From the NCBI RefSeq assembly GCF_021021435.1, contig NZ_JAINWI010000003.1, positions 1 to 64,000 of the forward strand: a DNA stretch of 64,000 nucleotides, written 5' to 3'. The translations under genes were made by a program, and so were the position numbers. This document shows positions 19,199-28,249 of this stretch, piece after piece. This stretch comes from Seohaeicola saemankumensis (GTDB lineage Bacteria; Pseudomonadota; Alphaproteobacteria; Rhodobacterales; Rhodobacteraceae). The notes below the pieces were generated by a model, which did no database searches, was not told where the DNA came from, and saw only the letters and a list, made by a program, of their open reading frames with translations. Each line of letters starts with the position of its first letter. The first letter of the stretch is position 1.

Positions 19199-20286
19199 TG
19201 CGCCTCGCGATAGGTCGGGATCACCGGAACGCCATCAGTGACGTATTCCTGACCCACGACGATAACATCTGCTTTTTCGTCCAGACCCGAAATCCAGACC
19301 CCGTCGACCGTGTCCCGCAGCAAAGTGACAGGGGCAAAGCGGGCGATCTGTTCGGGATCGACCAGCCGCACACCCAGCGCGCCATCGTCATTCAGGGTCA
19401 GCGAGGATTGCGGCAGCAGATGCGCTGTTGCGCCGGGGGCTGCGATGATGATTTCCGCAGTCTGCCCGTCACGGATGCTCATATCGGGGTTGGGCACCTC
19501 GATATCGACTCGGAAGGTCCGTGTAGTCGGATCGGCCGAGCGCGACAGGAAGGTGACGCGGCCCTGCACCTCCTGACCGGCGGCCAGTCTTGCCCCTGCA
19601 AGCGCGCCCACTTCGATCCGGTCCACCTCGGTTTCCGGCACGAAGCCGACCAACCGGATCGGGTCAAGCTGGATCACCGTCGCGCATAGACCACCAGCCT
19701 GAAGCAGGCTGCCGATCTCGGCGCTGTCAGTTTCCAGCACACCGTCGAAAGGTGCCTTGATGGTCAGACGCTCGATTTCCTTGGCAGCCGCAGCAACAGC
19801 CGCTTCCGCGCTCCGCAGATTGGCCTCGGTTGTGGCCACGCGTGTCGAGGAAGCAAAACCGTCCTGCGACAACCTGTCCGCTGCCGAGAAATTGATCCGC
19901 GCATCTGCAAGCCGTGCCTGTGCCTCCGCCAGCATCGCCTCGCGGGTGCCGATGTCGATCTGGCAGATGATCTGGTCCTGTGCGACCATCGCACCGCGCC
20001 GCAACGGGTCGGACACGATACGCCCCGATGTTTCGGCGCGCAATTCGACGTCACGCGCGGCCTGTGTCTCGCCGCGCAGGATCACGGCATCTTCGATGCT
20101 GCGCGCGGTCGATGTCATGGCCACCACACGCACGGCACCGATCGGGGGGGCTTCTTCTGCTGCTTGCAGGGCAATGTCTGTTTCAGGGCCGCTCCCTGCA
20201 ATTGCCAGCAATGTGTCGCGGTATAAAACCAGCGTCACAAGAAAGGCCGTCACAAGAACAGCAACCAGAACGGGAACGAGACGCAT
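19195..20286 (-). CDS. RND efflux periplasmic adaptor (membrane-fusion protein)
   Basis: A 363-residue adaptor linking an RND permease to an outer-membrane channel. It has an N-terminal membrane anchor (MRLVPVLVAVLVTAFLVTLV), then the lipoyl half-motif around LRAETSGRIVSDPLRRGAMV. A helical hairpin (about 110-165), a second lipoyl half (IKAPFDGVLETDSAEIGSLL) and beta-barrel strands (EGDRIEVGALAG-like) follow. The start at 20286 is preferred because AAAAGGA lies 6 nt upstream and the anchor begins there; a GTG at 20328 would add 14 residues. Gene order adaptor-permease with a 4-nt overlap indicates one operon. Confidence 0.9.
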   Translation of the reverse strand: MRLVPVLVAVLVTAFLVTLVLYRDTLLAIAGSGPETDIALQAAEEAPPIGAVRVVAMTSTARSIEDAVILRGETQAARDVELRAETSGRIVSDPLRRGAMVAQDQIICQIDIGTREAMLAEAQARLADARINFSAADRLSQDGFASSTRVATTEANLRSAEAAVAAAAKEIERLTIKAPFDGVLETDSAEIGSLLQAGGLCATVIQLDPIRLVGFVPETEVDRIEVGALAGARLAAGQEVQGRVTFLSRSADPTTRTFRVDIEVPNPDMSIRDGQTAEIIIAAPGATAHLLPQSSLTLNDDGALGVRLVDPEQIARFAPVTLLRDTVDGVWISGLDEKADVIVVGQEYVTDGVPVIPTYREAQ

Positions 20287-20392
20287 AAACTGTCCTTTTG
20301 GGGTGGCGGGAATGACCGGATGGGCCACCCCTTGATCAAGACTGTGAGACAGATGGCCCGTCGGTCAATCCTTCAAGGCTTAATACGCTAAA

Positions 20393-20410
20393 CTAATCGG
20401 TTCAGATTAG
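20393..20410. promoter_or_regulatory. Palindrome upstream of the RND operon (candidate operator)
   Basis: CTAATC and GATTAG form a perfect 6-bp inverted repeat with a 6-nt spacer. It lies in the AT-rich part of the 390-nt gap between the divergent RND adaptor and yfgM-like genes, 107 nt upstream of the adaptor start. Efflux operons are often controlled by TetR-type repressors binding such sites, but no regulator gene is present in the neighbourhood, so the role is only a guess. Confidence 0.3.
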
Positions 20411-20676
20411 ACTTTTTGCGGCATTCGCGCAAGCTTGGTTGAAATCTGTGCATCCCGTCGGGCACCGCCTTGGAAACTGGCCGGAAGCCGGTAGCGGCGC
20501 GCGCCGCCTTGCACAGTATCTGGGGCGGTAGGAGATCTTTCCGAAATGACGGGCCGCCCGCGCAGCGCGGTGTTTGTTGCGACTCTTTCCGGCGGATCAT
20601 GGCGCGCAGTGGTCCGGCCCCTTGGCAGGGCACTGGCTTCACGATAAGAGAGGGCAAATCAACAAAGGGGCACCGC

Positions 20677-21348
20677 GTGAGCCAGAGCGAAAGTTTCATC
20701 GAGGAAGTCACGGAAGAGGTCCGCCGCGACAGGCTGTTCGGCCTGATGCGCCGCTATGGGTGGATTGCCGTGATGATCGTGGTCTTGATCGTCGGTGGTG
20801 CGGCATGGAACGAATGGCGCAAGGCACGCGATGCAGCGCAAGCGCAAAGTCTAGGCGATGCCATGGTCGCAGCCCTCGAAGCCAATGACGATGCTGCCCG
20901 CGTCGCCGCGCTCGAAGCGATTGACGCGCCCACCCCAGGCGCGCGCGCCGTGCGGGATTTCACAACCGTTTCGGCGCTGATCGACGCGGGCGATCTTGCC
21001 GCCGCCCAAGACAGGCTGGACGCGATTGCCGCCGATGGACAGACCGATCCTGTCTATCGCCAGTTGGCGGGCTTCAAGTCGTTGCTACTGAAAGCGGGCG
21101 ATATGGAGTTGGACGAGCGTCGCCTTGGCTTTGAAGGGCTGGCGCAGACCAGCCCGATGCTGCGTGTAGCCGCTGAGGAACAACTGGCCCTGATCGAGAT
21201 CGAGAGCGGTGATACCGATGCCGCAATCGCAAGGCTGGAGCGCCTGAGGACCGACGCCGAAGCGACTGCAGGCTTGCGTCAGCGCGCTTCTCAGTTGATT
21301 GTGGCGCTTGGCGGCGTGTTGAACGGCACTGCGCCGTCCGGAAATTAA
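20677..21348 (+). CDS. YfgM-like TPR membrane protein
   Basis: A 223-residue bitopic membrane protein. A short cytoplasmic N-terminus (SFIEEVTEEVRRDRLFGLMR) precedes one membrane helix (about 28-46, IAVMIVVLIVGGAAW). An Ala-rich helical, TPR-like periplasmic domain follows. The fold and the order before a bamB-like gene and der match the yfgM-bamB-der cluster. YfgM is an ancillary SecYEG/chaperone-network protein. The GTG start at 20677 is chosen because AAGGGG lies 6 nt upstream; the frame is open to 20470 but without a ribosome-binding site. Confidence 0.8.
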   Translation: MSQSESFIEEVTEEVRRDRLFGLMRRYGWIAVMIVVLIVGGAAWNEWRKARDAAQAQSLGDAMVAALEANDDAARVAALEAIDAPTPGARAVRDFTTVSALIDAGDLAAAQDRLDAIAADGQTDPVYRQLAGFKSLLLKAGDMELDERRLGFEGLAQTSPMLRVAAEEQLALIEIESGDTDAAIARLERLRTDAEATAGLRQRASQLIVALGGVLNGTAPSGN

Positions 21349-21426
21349 GTTGATGCCGCAGGCGTTGCGTCCTCCGTGGACCGCTCTTGTGGCAAGGAAG
21401 GCGAGGCTGGCGTGAAAGCAGGATCT

Positions 21427-22752
21427 ATGCACAGAACGGGTTGGATCGCAGGTCTGGGCGGAATCGTCTTTCTGTCAGCTTGTGCGGCACCTCAAGTCAT
21501 CCTGCCGGGGGTGCGCGAGGATCTGCGCGCGGTCCTGAGCACGGGCATCGAAGAACCTGCAAGCGCACAATCGGCGAACCTGAGCCAGCCAATCAATCTG
21601 CCTGCCCAGACCGGCAATACCGACTGGTCGCAAAAGCCGAACTCGGCGCGCACGCGCACCGAGAACGCCACACTGTCGGCGCGTCCGCAACTGGCATGGT
21701 CTGCCAATATCGGTGAAGGCGATGGTAAACGTCAGCGTATCAACACCGATCCGGTGGCGGGGCAGGGCCGTATCTTTACCCTTGATGCCGGTGCCACTGT
21801 AACGGCCACCTCCACCGAAGGCACGACGCTTTGGGCACGCGATCTGACGCCGTCGGCGGACCGGTCGGATCAGGCATCCGGTGGCGGTATCGCCCTGTCG
21901 AATGGCGTTGTCTATGTCTCGACCAGCTTTGGTTTGCTGAGTGCTCTGGACGCAGCGAGTGGCGAGTTGCGCTGGCAGCAGAAACTGGAAGCCACCGGAT
22001 CGGGCACGCCCACGGTGCAGGGCGATCTGGTCTATCTGGTGTCTGGTGGCGAAACCGCTTGGGCGATCGAAACCGCGACGGGCCGCGTGCGCTGGCAGAC
22101 ATCGACCGCGCCGGACCAGTCAAACGTTCTGGGTGGTTCCGCCCCCGTTGTCACGGATCAACTGGCCATTTTCGCCTTCGGCAATGGCGAGGTGCAAGCG
22201 ACCTTCCGGCAGGGCGGTCTGCGTGTTTGGGACGCCGTTGTCTCGGGTCAGCGCCGCTTTAGCGCCTTGGCGCGGGTGGCGGATATCACGGGCGATCCGG
22301 TTCTTGCCGGTGACACGCTGTATGTGGGCACGCATTCGGGCCGTATGGTTGCTCTGAATGCTGCCAGTGGTGAGCGGCTCTGGACCGCGCAGGACGGGGC
22401 AATCAGCCCTGTCTGGGTGGCAGGCGGTTCGGTTTTCGCCATCAGCGACCGGAATGAGTTGATCCGCCTTGATGCGGGTGACGGGGCGCGGATCTGGGGC
22501 GTGAAACTGCCCAACTTTACTGAGGCCCGGCCCCGCCGTCAGGTCGAGGTAGTGGCGCATTATGGCCCGGTCCTGGCGGGCGGGCAGCTTGTCGTTGCCT
22601 CGAACGATGGCCAGATCCGTTTCTTCGATCCGGTCTCGGGTGCGCAGACCCACGCCGCCTCCGTGCCGGGCGGCGCGACAACATCGCCCATCGTGGCGGG
22701 CGGCACCTTGTATGTTGTCGGTGCGCAGGGACAATTGCACGCTTTCCGTTAA
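21427..22752 (+). CDS. bamB: Outer-membrane assembly lipoprotein BamB-like (PQQ-type beta-propeller)
   Basis: A 441-residue lipoprotein. The signal peptide ends in a lipobox at about residue 19 (LSAC), followed by repeated beta-propeller blades with the AxxxxSGxxxW consensus (ALDAASGELRWQQKL; AIETATGRVRWQT; ALNAASGERLWTAQDG). This is the BamB scaffold of the BAM complex, which inserts beta-barrel proteins in the outer membrane. The position between a yfgM-like gene and der supports the name. The start at 21427 has AGGA just upstream; a GTG at 21412 is an alternative. Confidence 0.87.
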   Translation: MHRTGWIAGLGGIVFLSACAAPQVILPGVREDLRAVLSTGIEEPASAQSANLSQPINLPAQTGNTDWSQKPNSARTRTENATLSARPQLAWSANIGEGDGKRQRINTDPVAGQGRIFTLDAGATVTATSTEGTTLWARDLTPSADRSDQASGGGIALSNGVVYVSTSFGLLSALDAASGELRWQQKLEATGSGTPTVQGDLVYLVSGGETAWAIETATGRVRWQTSTAPDQSNVLGGSAPVVTDQLAIFAFGNGEVQATFRQGGLRVWDAVVSGQRRFSALARVADITGDPVLAGDTLYVGTHSGRMVALNAASGERLWTAQDGAISPVWVAGGSVFAISDRNELIRLDAGDGARIWGVKLPNFTEARPRRQVEVVAHYGPVLAGGQLVVASNDGQIRFFDPVSGAQTHAASVPGGATTSPIVAGGTLYVVGAQGQLHAFR

Positions 22753-22802
22753 GCCTGCGATAGTGTATCGCAGCCGCTTGATCGAGACCGGAGCCGCAGA
22801 AC

Positions 22803-24290
22803 ATGAGTTTCACACTGGCCATCGTTGGCCGTCCCAATGTGGGAAAATCCACGCTTTTCAACCGTCTGGTTGGAAAACGTCTTGCCTTGGTCGACGATCA
22901 ACCGGGTGTGACCCGCGATCTGCGCGAGGGTGATGCGCGGCTGGGCGATTTGCGATTTACCGTGATCGACACGGCAGGGCTTGAGGAAGCGACAGACGAA
23001 TCCCTGCAAGGCCGGATGCGCAAGCTGACCGAACGCGCCGTGGACATGGCCGATATCTGCCTGTTCATGATCGACGCGCGGGTGGGTGTCACCCCCACGG
23101 ACGAGATTTTTGCCGAGATTCTGCGCAAACGCTCCAAACATGTGATTTTGGCCGCCAACAAGGGTGAGGGGCGTCAGGCCGATGCCGGTGTGATCGAAGC
23201 CTACGGCCTTGGTCTGGGCGAGCCGATCCGCCTGTCTGCCGAACATGGCGAGGGGTTGAACGACCTCTATTCCCAACTGATGCCTTTGTCGGATGCTTTC
23301 GCGGAACTGGCCAAGAACGATCAGGAAATTGCCCCCGAGATCGACGTGACCCTCGACGAGGATGACGACGAATCCGCCTATCACGTGCGCTGGCCCACGC
23401 TGGACAAACCGATGCAGATCGCTGTCGTTGGCCGCCCCAATGCGGGCAAGTCCACGTTGATCAACAAGATCCTTGGCGATGACCGTCTTCTGACTGGCCC
23501 CGAGGCGGGGATCACCCGTGATGCAATTTCCCTGACAATCGACTGGGAAGGCATGCCGATCCGTATCTGGGATACGGCAGGTATGCGCAAGAAGGCCAAG
23601 ATTCAGGACAAGCTGGAAAAGATGTCTGTCTCGGACGGGTTGCGCGCGGTGAAATTCGCCGAAGTCGTGATCGTCTTGCTGGACGCGGCCATTCCCTTTG
23701 AGCAGCAGGATTTGCGGATTGCCGATCTGGCAGAACGCGAGGGCCGCGCGGTTGTTGTCGCGGTGAACAAATGGGATATCGAGGACGACAAGCAAGGCAA
23801 GATCAACATGCTGCGCGAATCCTTCGAGCGTCTGTTGCCGCAATTGCGTGGCGCGCCACTGGTGACGGTGTCGGCCAAGACAGGTAAAGGGTTGGACCGT
23901 CTGCGTCAGGCGGTCGAGAATGCCTATGACACATGGAACCGCCGCGTCACGACCGCGCAACTGAACCGCTGGCTTGCGGGCATGATGGAGGCGCATCCGC
24001 CCCCCGCACCCAGCGGCAAGCGGATCAAGCTGCGCTATATGACACAGGCCAAGACGCGCCCGCCGGGTTTCGTGGTGATGTGCTCGAACCCCGAGGCGAT
24101 GCCTGCCAGCTACTCGCGCTATCTGGTGAATGGCCTGCGGACGGATTTTGACATGCCGGGCACACCGATCCGTCTTTTCATGCGGAGCCAGGGCGAGAAG
24201 AACCCCTATAAAGGCCGCAAGGAACGCAATGCCGGTGCACTGACAAAGCACCTTGGCAAGGCCCCCACACCGGGCAAGGGGCGGCGCTAG
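22803..24290 (+). CDS. der: GTPase Der (EngA)
   Basis: A 495-residue ribosome-assembly GTPase with two tandem G domains. The first has [12 protein letters not shown] at about residues 9-20 and DTAGLEE; the second has [12 protein letters not shown] at about 210-221, DTAGMRKK, and NKWD. A C-terminal KH-like domain with [19 protein letters not shown] and the basic tail GRKERN follow. Der acts in 50S subunit maturation and is essential in most bacteria. It is the third gene of the yfgM-bamB-der cluster, 50 nt after bamB. Confidence 0.97.
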   Translation: MSFTLAIVGRPNVGKSTLFNRLVGKRLALVDDQPGVTRDLREGDARLGDLRFTVIDTAGLEEATDESLQGRMRKLTERAVDMADICLFMIDARVGVTPTDEIFAEILRKRSKHVILAANKGEGRQADAGVIEAYGLGLGEPIRLSAEHGEGLNDLYSQLMPLSDAFAELAKNDQEIAPEIDVTLDEDDDESAYHVRWPTLDKPMQIAVVGRPNAGKSTLINKILGDDRLLTGPEAGITRDAISLTIDWEGMPIRIWDTAGMRKKAKIQDKLEKMSVSDGLRAVKFAEVVIVLLDAAIPFEQQDLRIADLAEREGRAVVVAVNKWDIEDDKQGKINMLRESFERLLPQLRGAPLVTVSAKTGKGLDRLRQAVENAYDTWNRRVTTAQLNRWLAGMMEAHPPPAPSGKRIKLRYMTQAKTRPPGFVVMCSNPEAMPASYSRYLVNGLRTDFDMPGTPIRLFMRSQGEKNPYKGRKERNAGALTKHLGKAPTPGKGRR

Positions 24291-24303
24291 GCCGCCCGCT
24301 GTT

Positions 24304-25023
24304 TCAGACGAATGTTTCGGGTTGGCGCATGTTCACGATCATGCGCCAACCCAGCAATCCGATCCCGAGGATGGCAAGCGCCGATACGCTCCAGTTCAGC
24401 GGATCAAGATTGCTGATCAGCACACCGACCAGCGCCCAGATCACCGCCGCGGGATAGGCCGGTGTGTCGGGCCGCATCGCCTGAACCGCCAATCCCAGCG
24501 CCAGCGCCAGCCCGATACCCAGATAGGCCGCAATCTGCGCGGTCACATAACCGTAACCTGCCAGCAAAAGGCCAAGCGCCACGCAGGATGCGGCTGTCAG
24601 CCATCCGGCATAGAGTGCGATCGGCCCGCGCAACCACAGATGATCCGCCTCACCCGCGCGCCACAGGGTCAGAACCGCTGTGCCAAGCATGGCCCAGATC
24701 AGCAGGGTCGCCCAGAGCGGCGACAACTGCGCCACGGGAATCCAGCCCGCGCCGATCACCAGCGATACGATCAGGGCAGGGCGCATCGGCTCCCAATCGG
24801 GATCGGTGGCACGGTCCCAGATGCCGAACAAGGCCCCCGCGATCAGCCACAGATAGATCAGCCCCCAGATCGCAAAGGCATAGCCTGCAGGCTGGACCGG
24901 CGGATTATCCTGCGGAACCGGAAACTGGTCGGGCGCAAAGCCGTTGAAACCGGATGACAGAAGCGGTGACAGTGCAAAGGCCAAAGCGGCCAGCAGCGTA
25001 AGGAGTGAGGTCATACGGTTCAT
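24304..25023 (-). CDS. TspO-like tryptophan-rich integral membrane protein
   Basis: A 239-residue membrane protein with about seven hydrophobic segments and many tryptophans. The segment AFAIWGLIYLWLIAGALFGIW and later AGWIPVAQLSPLWATLLIW resemble proteins annotated as tryptophan-rich sensory or TspO/MBR-related in Rhodobacteraceae. TspO relatives bind tetrapyrroles, but this protein is longer than the classical 160-residue five-helix TspO, so the functional transfer is weak. The start at 25023 has AAAAGG 12 nt upstream. It is convergent with der and divergent from the DUF2235 gene. Confidence 0.65.
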   Translation of the reverse strand: MNRMTSLLTLLAALAFALSPLLSSGFNGFAPDQFPVPQDNPPVQPAGYAFAIWGLIYLWLIAGALFGIWDRATDPDWEPMRPALIVSLVIGAGWIPVAQLSPLWATLLIWAMLGTAVLTLWRAGEADHLWLRGPIALYAGWLTAASCVALGLLLAGYGYVTAQIAAYLGIGLALALGLAVQAMRPDTPAYPAAVIWALVGVLISNLDPLNWSVSALAILGIGLLGWRMIVNMRQPETFV

Positions 25024-25152
25024 CTGGACGTGTCGCCTTTTGCCTGTAACATTATCCCCCAATATAGACATGCCGCAGACAAAGCCAAAGGCGGCGATAC
25101 GCATAACATCCTAGACCCTTTCATTTATGTGACATTCGCGACGGAGGACGTC

Positions 25153-26388
25153 ATGGTTTCTGACCCCGCTGCACCCAGAGAGGTACGTCCTCATAAGCGG
25201 ATCGTGTTTTTCTGCGACGGCACGTGGAACAAGGCCGATGCGGACCGGCCTACCTCGATCCTGCGACTGGCGCAGGCGGTGGCGCCGACGGCTGCTGGCG
25301 GGATCAAGCAGGTCGTGTTTTATCAGCAGGGGGTCGGCACGGGGCGCGGCACCACGCGACTGGCAAGGTGGACTGACAAGTTTCTGGGCGGTGCGCTGGG
25401 ATGGGGGCTTGAGGACAATATCATCGAGGCTTATCGCAATCTGGTTTTTTGCTACGAACCGGGGGACCATATCCATATCTTCGGTTTTTCGCGCGGGGCC
25501 TATACGGCAAGGTCCCTTGCCGGATTGATCCGCAAGGCCGGAATCCTGCCGCGCGACAAGGTGCATCTTGTGGGGGCCGCGATGGATCTTTATCGCCAGC
25601 GCGGTACACAGAACGCGCCCGACGAACCCGCCATCCGTGCGCGGCGCGCCGCGCTTTCCCCCGATGTCGCCACAAGCCCCGATGATGTGATGTGGCGTCT
25701 GACGGAATCGCTTCTGGACCGGCATGGCGAGTCGCCAATTCTGGTGCAGATCCGCTACCTTGGCGTTCTTGACACCGTGGGCGCGCTTGGGCTGCCCTCG
25801 TTTCTGGGGTTGTTTGCCAGATTGGTGAATGACCGCTACGCGTTCCACGATACCGACCTGTCGCATCTGGTCCTGTCGGCACGCCATGCCGTGGCACTGG
25901 ACGAACGCCGCTGGCTTTACCGTCCGGCGCTTTGGGGCAATCTGGATCGTGATCCGCGCAAACCCGAGCTTGGACCGGAAGGCGGGTTGAACCGTGGCGA
26001 TACAGGCCCTGACCGGCCCTATCGGCAAATCTGGTTTCCCGGCGTGCACGGGGTTGTCGGGGGCAGTGGAACGGTGCCGGGCCTGTCTGCCTTTCCTGCC
26101 GAGTGGATCGCTCAAGGCGCGCGTTCAAAGGATGTGGCCCTGGAGTTTGACCGTAGGGCGCTGCAAGAGATCACAGCCCCCGCCGATCCGGCAGCCGACG
26201 CATCCACGATGATACAAAAGCGAGGTTTCTCAAACCTTTACGGATTTTTACTGGGCGACAGAGAAGGCCCGACAAGGGCCGCCGATGTGGCCGAGTCCGC
26301 GCGTCAGCGCGTCATCAGGCTGGGCGGCTATCGCCCCGGCAGCCTGCGCCGCGTTTTGCGCGACCTCTTCGGGCCCCCCGCGGGTTAG
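25153..26388 (+). CDS. DUF2235 alpha/beta-hydrolase protein
   Basis: A 411-residue protein of the DUF2235 family. RIVFFCDGTWN opens the domain, and the nucleophile-elbow motif GFSRGAYTARSLAGLI places the probable catalytic serine at Ser113. YLGVLDTVGALG and DVHGVVGG-type residues (here GVHGVVGGSG) lie further on. Relatives include the Tle1 phospholipase effectors of type VI secretion and uncharacterised stand-alone hydrolases. No secretion genes, immunity gene or signal peptide are seen here, so the stand-alone type is more likely. A GGAGG site 6 nt ahead fixes the start at 25153; it is convergent with serS (3-nt gap). Confidence 0.85.
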   Translation: MVSDPAAPREVRPHKRIVFFCDGTWNKADADRPTSILRLAQAVAPTAAGGIKQVVFYQQGVGTGRGTTRLARWTDKFLGGALGWGLEDNIIEAYRNLVFCYEPGDHIHIFGFSRGAYTARSLAGLIRKAGILPRDKVHLVGAAMDLYRQRGTQNAPDEPAIRARRAALSPDVATSPDDVMWRLTESLLDRHGESPILVQIRYLGVLDTVGALGLPSFLGLFARLVNDRYAFHDTDLSHLVLSARHAVALDERRWLYRPALWGNLDRDPRKPELGPEGGLNRGDTGPDRPYRQIWFPGVHGVVGGSGTVPGLSAFPAEWIAQGARSKDVALEFDRRALQEITAPADPAADASTMIQKRGFSNLYGFLLGDREGPTRAADVAESARQRVIRLGGYRPGSLRRVLRDLFGPPAG

Positions 26389-26391
26389 GCG

Positions 26392-27684
26392 TCAGACCAG
26401 CGCACCCGACGCGTCGATCCGCGTCTTGCCGCCCAGATAGCCATGCAGGACCGCAGGCAGATCAACCGATCCATCCGCCTGCTGGCCATTCTCGAGCACC
26501 GCGATCAGGCAACGCCCGACAGCCAGGCCGGACCCGTTCAGCGTATGGACGAATTCCGGCTTGCCACCGCCCGCAGGCTTGAACCGCGCGTTCATGCGCC
26601 GCGCCTGAAAGTCGCCGCAGACCGAGATGCTGGAAATCTCGCGGTAGGTATCCTGACCGGGCAGCCAGACCTCGATATCATGGGTCTTCTGCGCGCCGAA
26701 TCCCATGTCGCCGGTGCAAAGAACGACCGTGCGATAGGGCAGGCCCAGCTTTTGCAGGATCGCCTCGGCGCAGCCGGTCATGCGGTCATGTTCGGCCAGA
26801 CTGTCTGCGGGGCGGGTGATGCTGACCATCTCGACCTTTTCGAACTGGTGCTGGCGCAGCATGCCCGATGTGTCCTTGCCCGCCGATCCCGCCTCGGAGC
26901 GGAAGCATAGGGTGTGGGCGGTCATGCGGATCGGCAATGCTGTATCCTCCAGCACCTCGCTGGCAACCGTGTTGGTCAGGGTTACCTCGGATGTGGGGAT
27001 CAGCCACCAGCCATTTGTCGTGCGGTAGCTGTCCTCGGCGAATTTCGGCAACTGGTTGGTGCCATACATCGCCTCGTCCTTGACCAGAACAGGGGTGACC
27101 ATTTCGGTCAGTCCGTGTTCGGTGACATGGGTATCCAGCATGAATTGTGCCAAGGCACGGTGCAGGCGGGCGACAGCGCCCTTGAGCACGACAAAGCGCG
27201 CCCCGCTGAGCTTTGCCGCGGTTTCGAAATCCATTCCGGGTTTCACGCCTGCGATATCGAAGTGCTCGCGCGGTTTGAAATCCAGCATGCGCGGGCTGCC
27301 CCAGCGGCGCAACTCGACATTGTCGCTCTCGTCCGTCCCTTGCGGGACGTCTTCGAGCGGACTGTTGGGCAGGGTCAGCAGCAAGTCGTTCAGTTGCTGG
27401 TCAAGTTCCTTGGCCTCGGCCTGCATCGCTGCGACCTCGGCCTTCTTGTCTGCGACAATCGCGCGCAGACGCTCGAACTCCGCTTCATTGCCGCTGGCCT
27501 TGGCTGCGCCCACCTCTTTCGAGGCGCGATTCTGTTCGGCCTGTGCGGTCTCCGCCGCCGTGATCCGTGCGCGGCGTGCCTCGTCCAGTGCCAGCACCGC
27601 TGACGCCATCGGATCGGCACCGCGTCTGGCAAGGGCGGCGTCGAATGCGGCGGGATTCTCGCGGATGGCGCGGATGTCGTGCAT
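26392..27684 (-). CDS. serS: Seryl-tRNA synthetase
   Basis: Class II aminoacyl-tRNA synthetase, 430 residues, charging tRNA-Ser (and tRNA-Sec). The N-terminal long coiled-coil arm (about residues 30-105) recognises tRNA. The catalytic domain contains motif 2 ([20 protein letters not shown]) and motif 3 ([18 protein letters not shown]). The open frame extends to 27855, but the family N-terminus [11 protein letters not shown] and a GGAG site place the start at 27684. Confidence 0.97.
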   Translation of the reverse strand: MHDIRAIRENPAAFDAALARRGADPMASAVLALDEARRARITAAETAQAEQNRASKEVGAAKASGNEAEFERLRAIVADKKAEVAAMQAEAKELDQQLNDLLLTLPNSPLEDVPQGTDESDNVELRRWGSPRMLDFKPREHFDIAGVKPGMDFETAAKLSGARFVVLKGAVARLHRALAQFMLDTHVTEHGLTEMVTPVLVKDEAMYGTNQLPKFAEDSYRTTNGWWLIPTSEVTLTNTVASEVLEDTALPIRMTAHTLCFRSEAGSAGKDTSGMLRQHQFEKVEMVSITRPADSLAEHDRMTGCAEAILQKLGLPYRTVVLCTGDMGFGAQKTHDIEVWLPGQDTYREISSISVCGDFQARRMNARFKPAGGGKPEFVHTLNGSGLAVGRCLIAVLENGQQADGSVDLPAVLHGYLGGKTRIDASGALV

Positions 27685-27904
27685 GGCTGGCTCCGGTCTG
27701 GATTGGGCGTTGTCCCCATATGCCGCAATCGCAACCACGATTGAAGGGGGGAATTGCGGCTGGCCCCTTTCTGAGTTGTAGCGCGGTCGGATCACACAGT
27801 ATTGGCCGTTTCCTGCCTTGCAAAAGGGGGCGTGCGGACATAGGTTCCCTGCCAATTCAAGGGGGCCAGCCGGCCCCCTGACGTTTCATGACAAGGACAT
27901 CCCG

Positions 27905-28186
27905 ATGGAAGCTTTCGCGCAGTTTATCCCGCTTATCCTGATCTTCGCGATCATGTATCTTCTGCTGATCCGCCCCCAGCAGAAAAAGCTGAAGGACCAT
28001 CAGGCCATGGTGGCGGCATTGCGTCGTGGTGACCAGATCGTCACGCAGGGCGGGCTGATCGGCAAGGTATCCAAGGTCAAAGACGACAACGAGATCGAAG
28101 TTGAACTGGCCGATAACGTCAAGGTGCGGGTTGTGAAATCCACCGTGGCACAGGTCATTTCCAAGACTGAACCCGCTTCGAGCTGA
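27905..28186 (+). CDS. yajC: Preprotein translocase subunit YajC
   Basis: A 93-residue single-span membrane protein that associates with SecDF-YidC. It has an N-terminal helix (FAQFIPLILIFAIMYLLLI), the family signature RPQQKK at residues 23-28, then a small cytoplasmic domain with GDQIVTQGGLIGKV. It is the first gene of the yajC-secD-secF set, 63 nt upstream of secD. Confidence 0.95.
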   Translation: MEAFAQFIPLILIFAIMYLLLIRPQQKKLKDHQAMVAALRRGDQIVTQGGLIGKVSKVKDDNEIEVELADNVKVRVVKSTVAQVISKTEPASS

Positions 28187-28249
28187 GGATGCCATGGCCT
28201 GCGGGCCTGACCGGTCCCAAGGCCTCCATTTTCCCAAAAGGCAGGTAAT

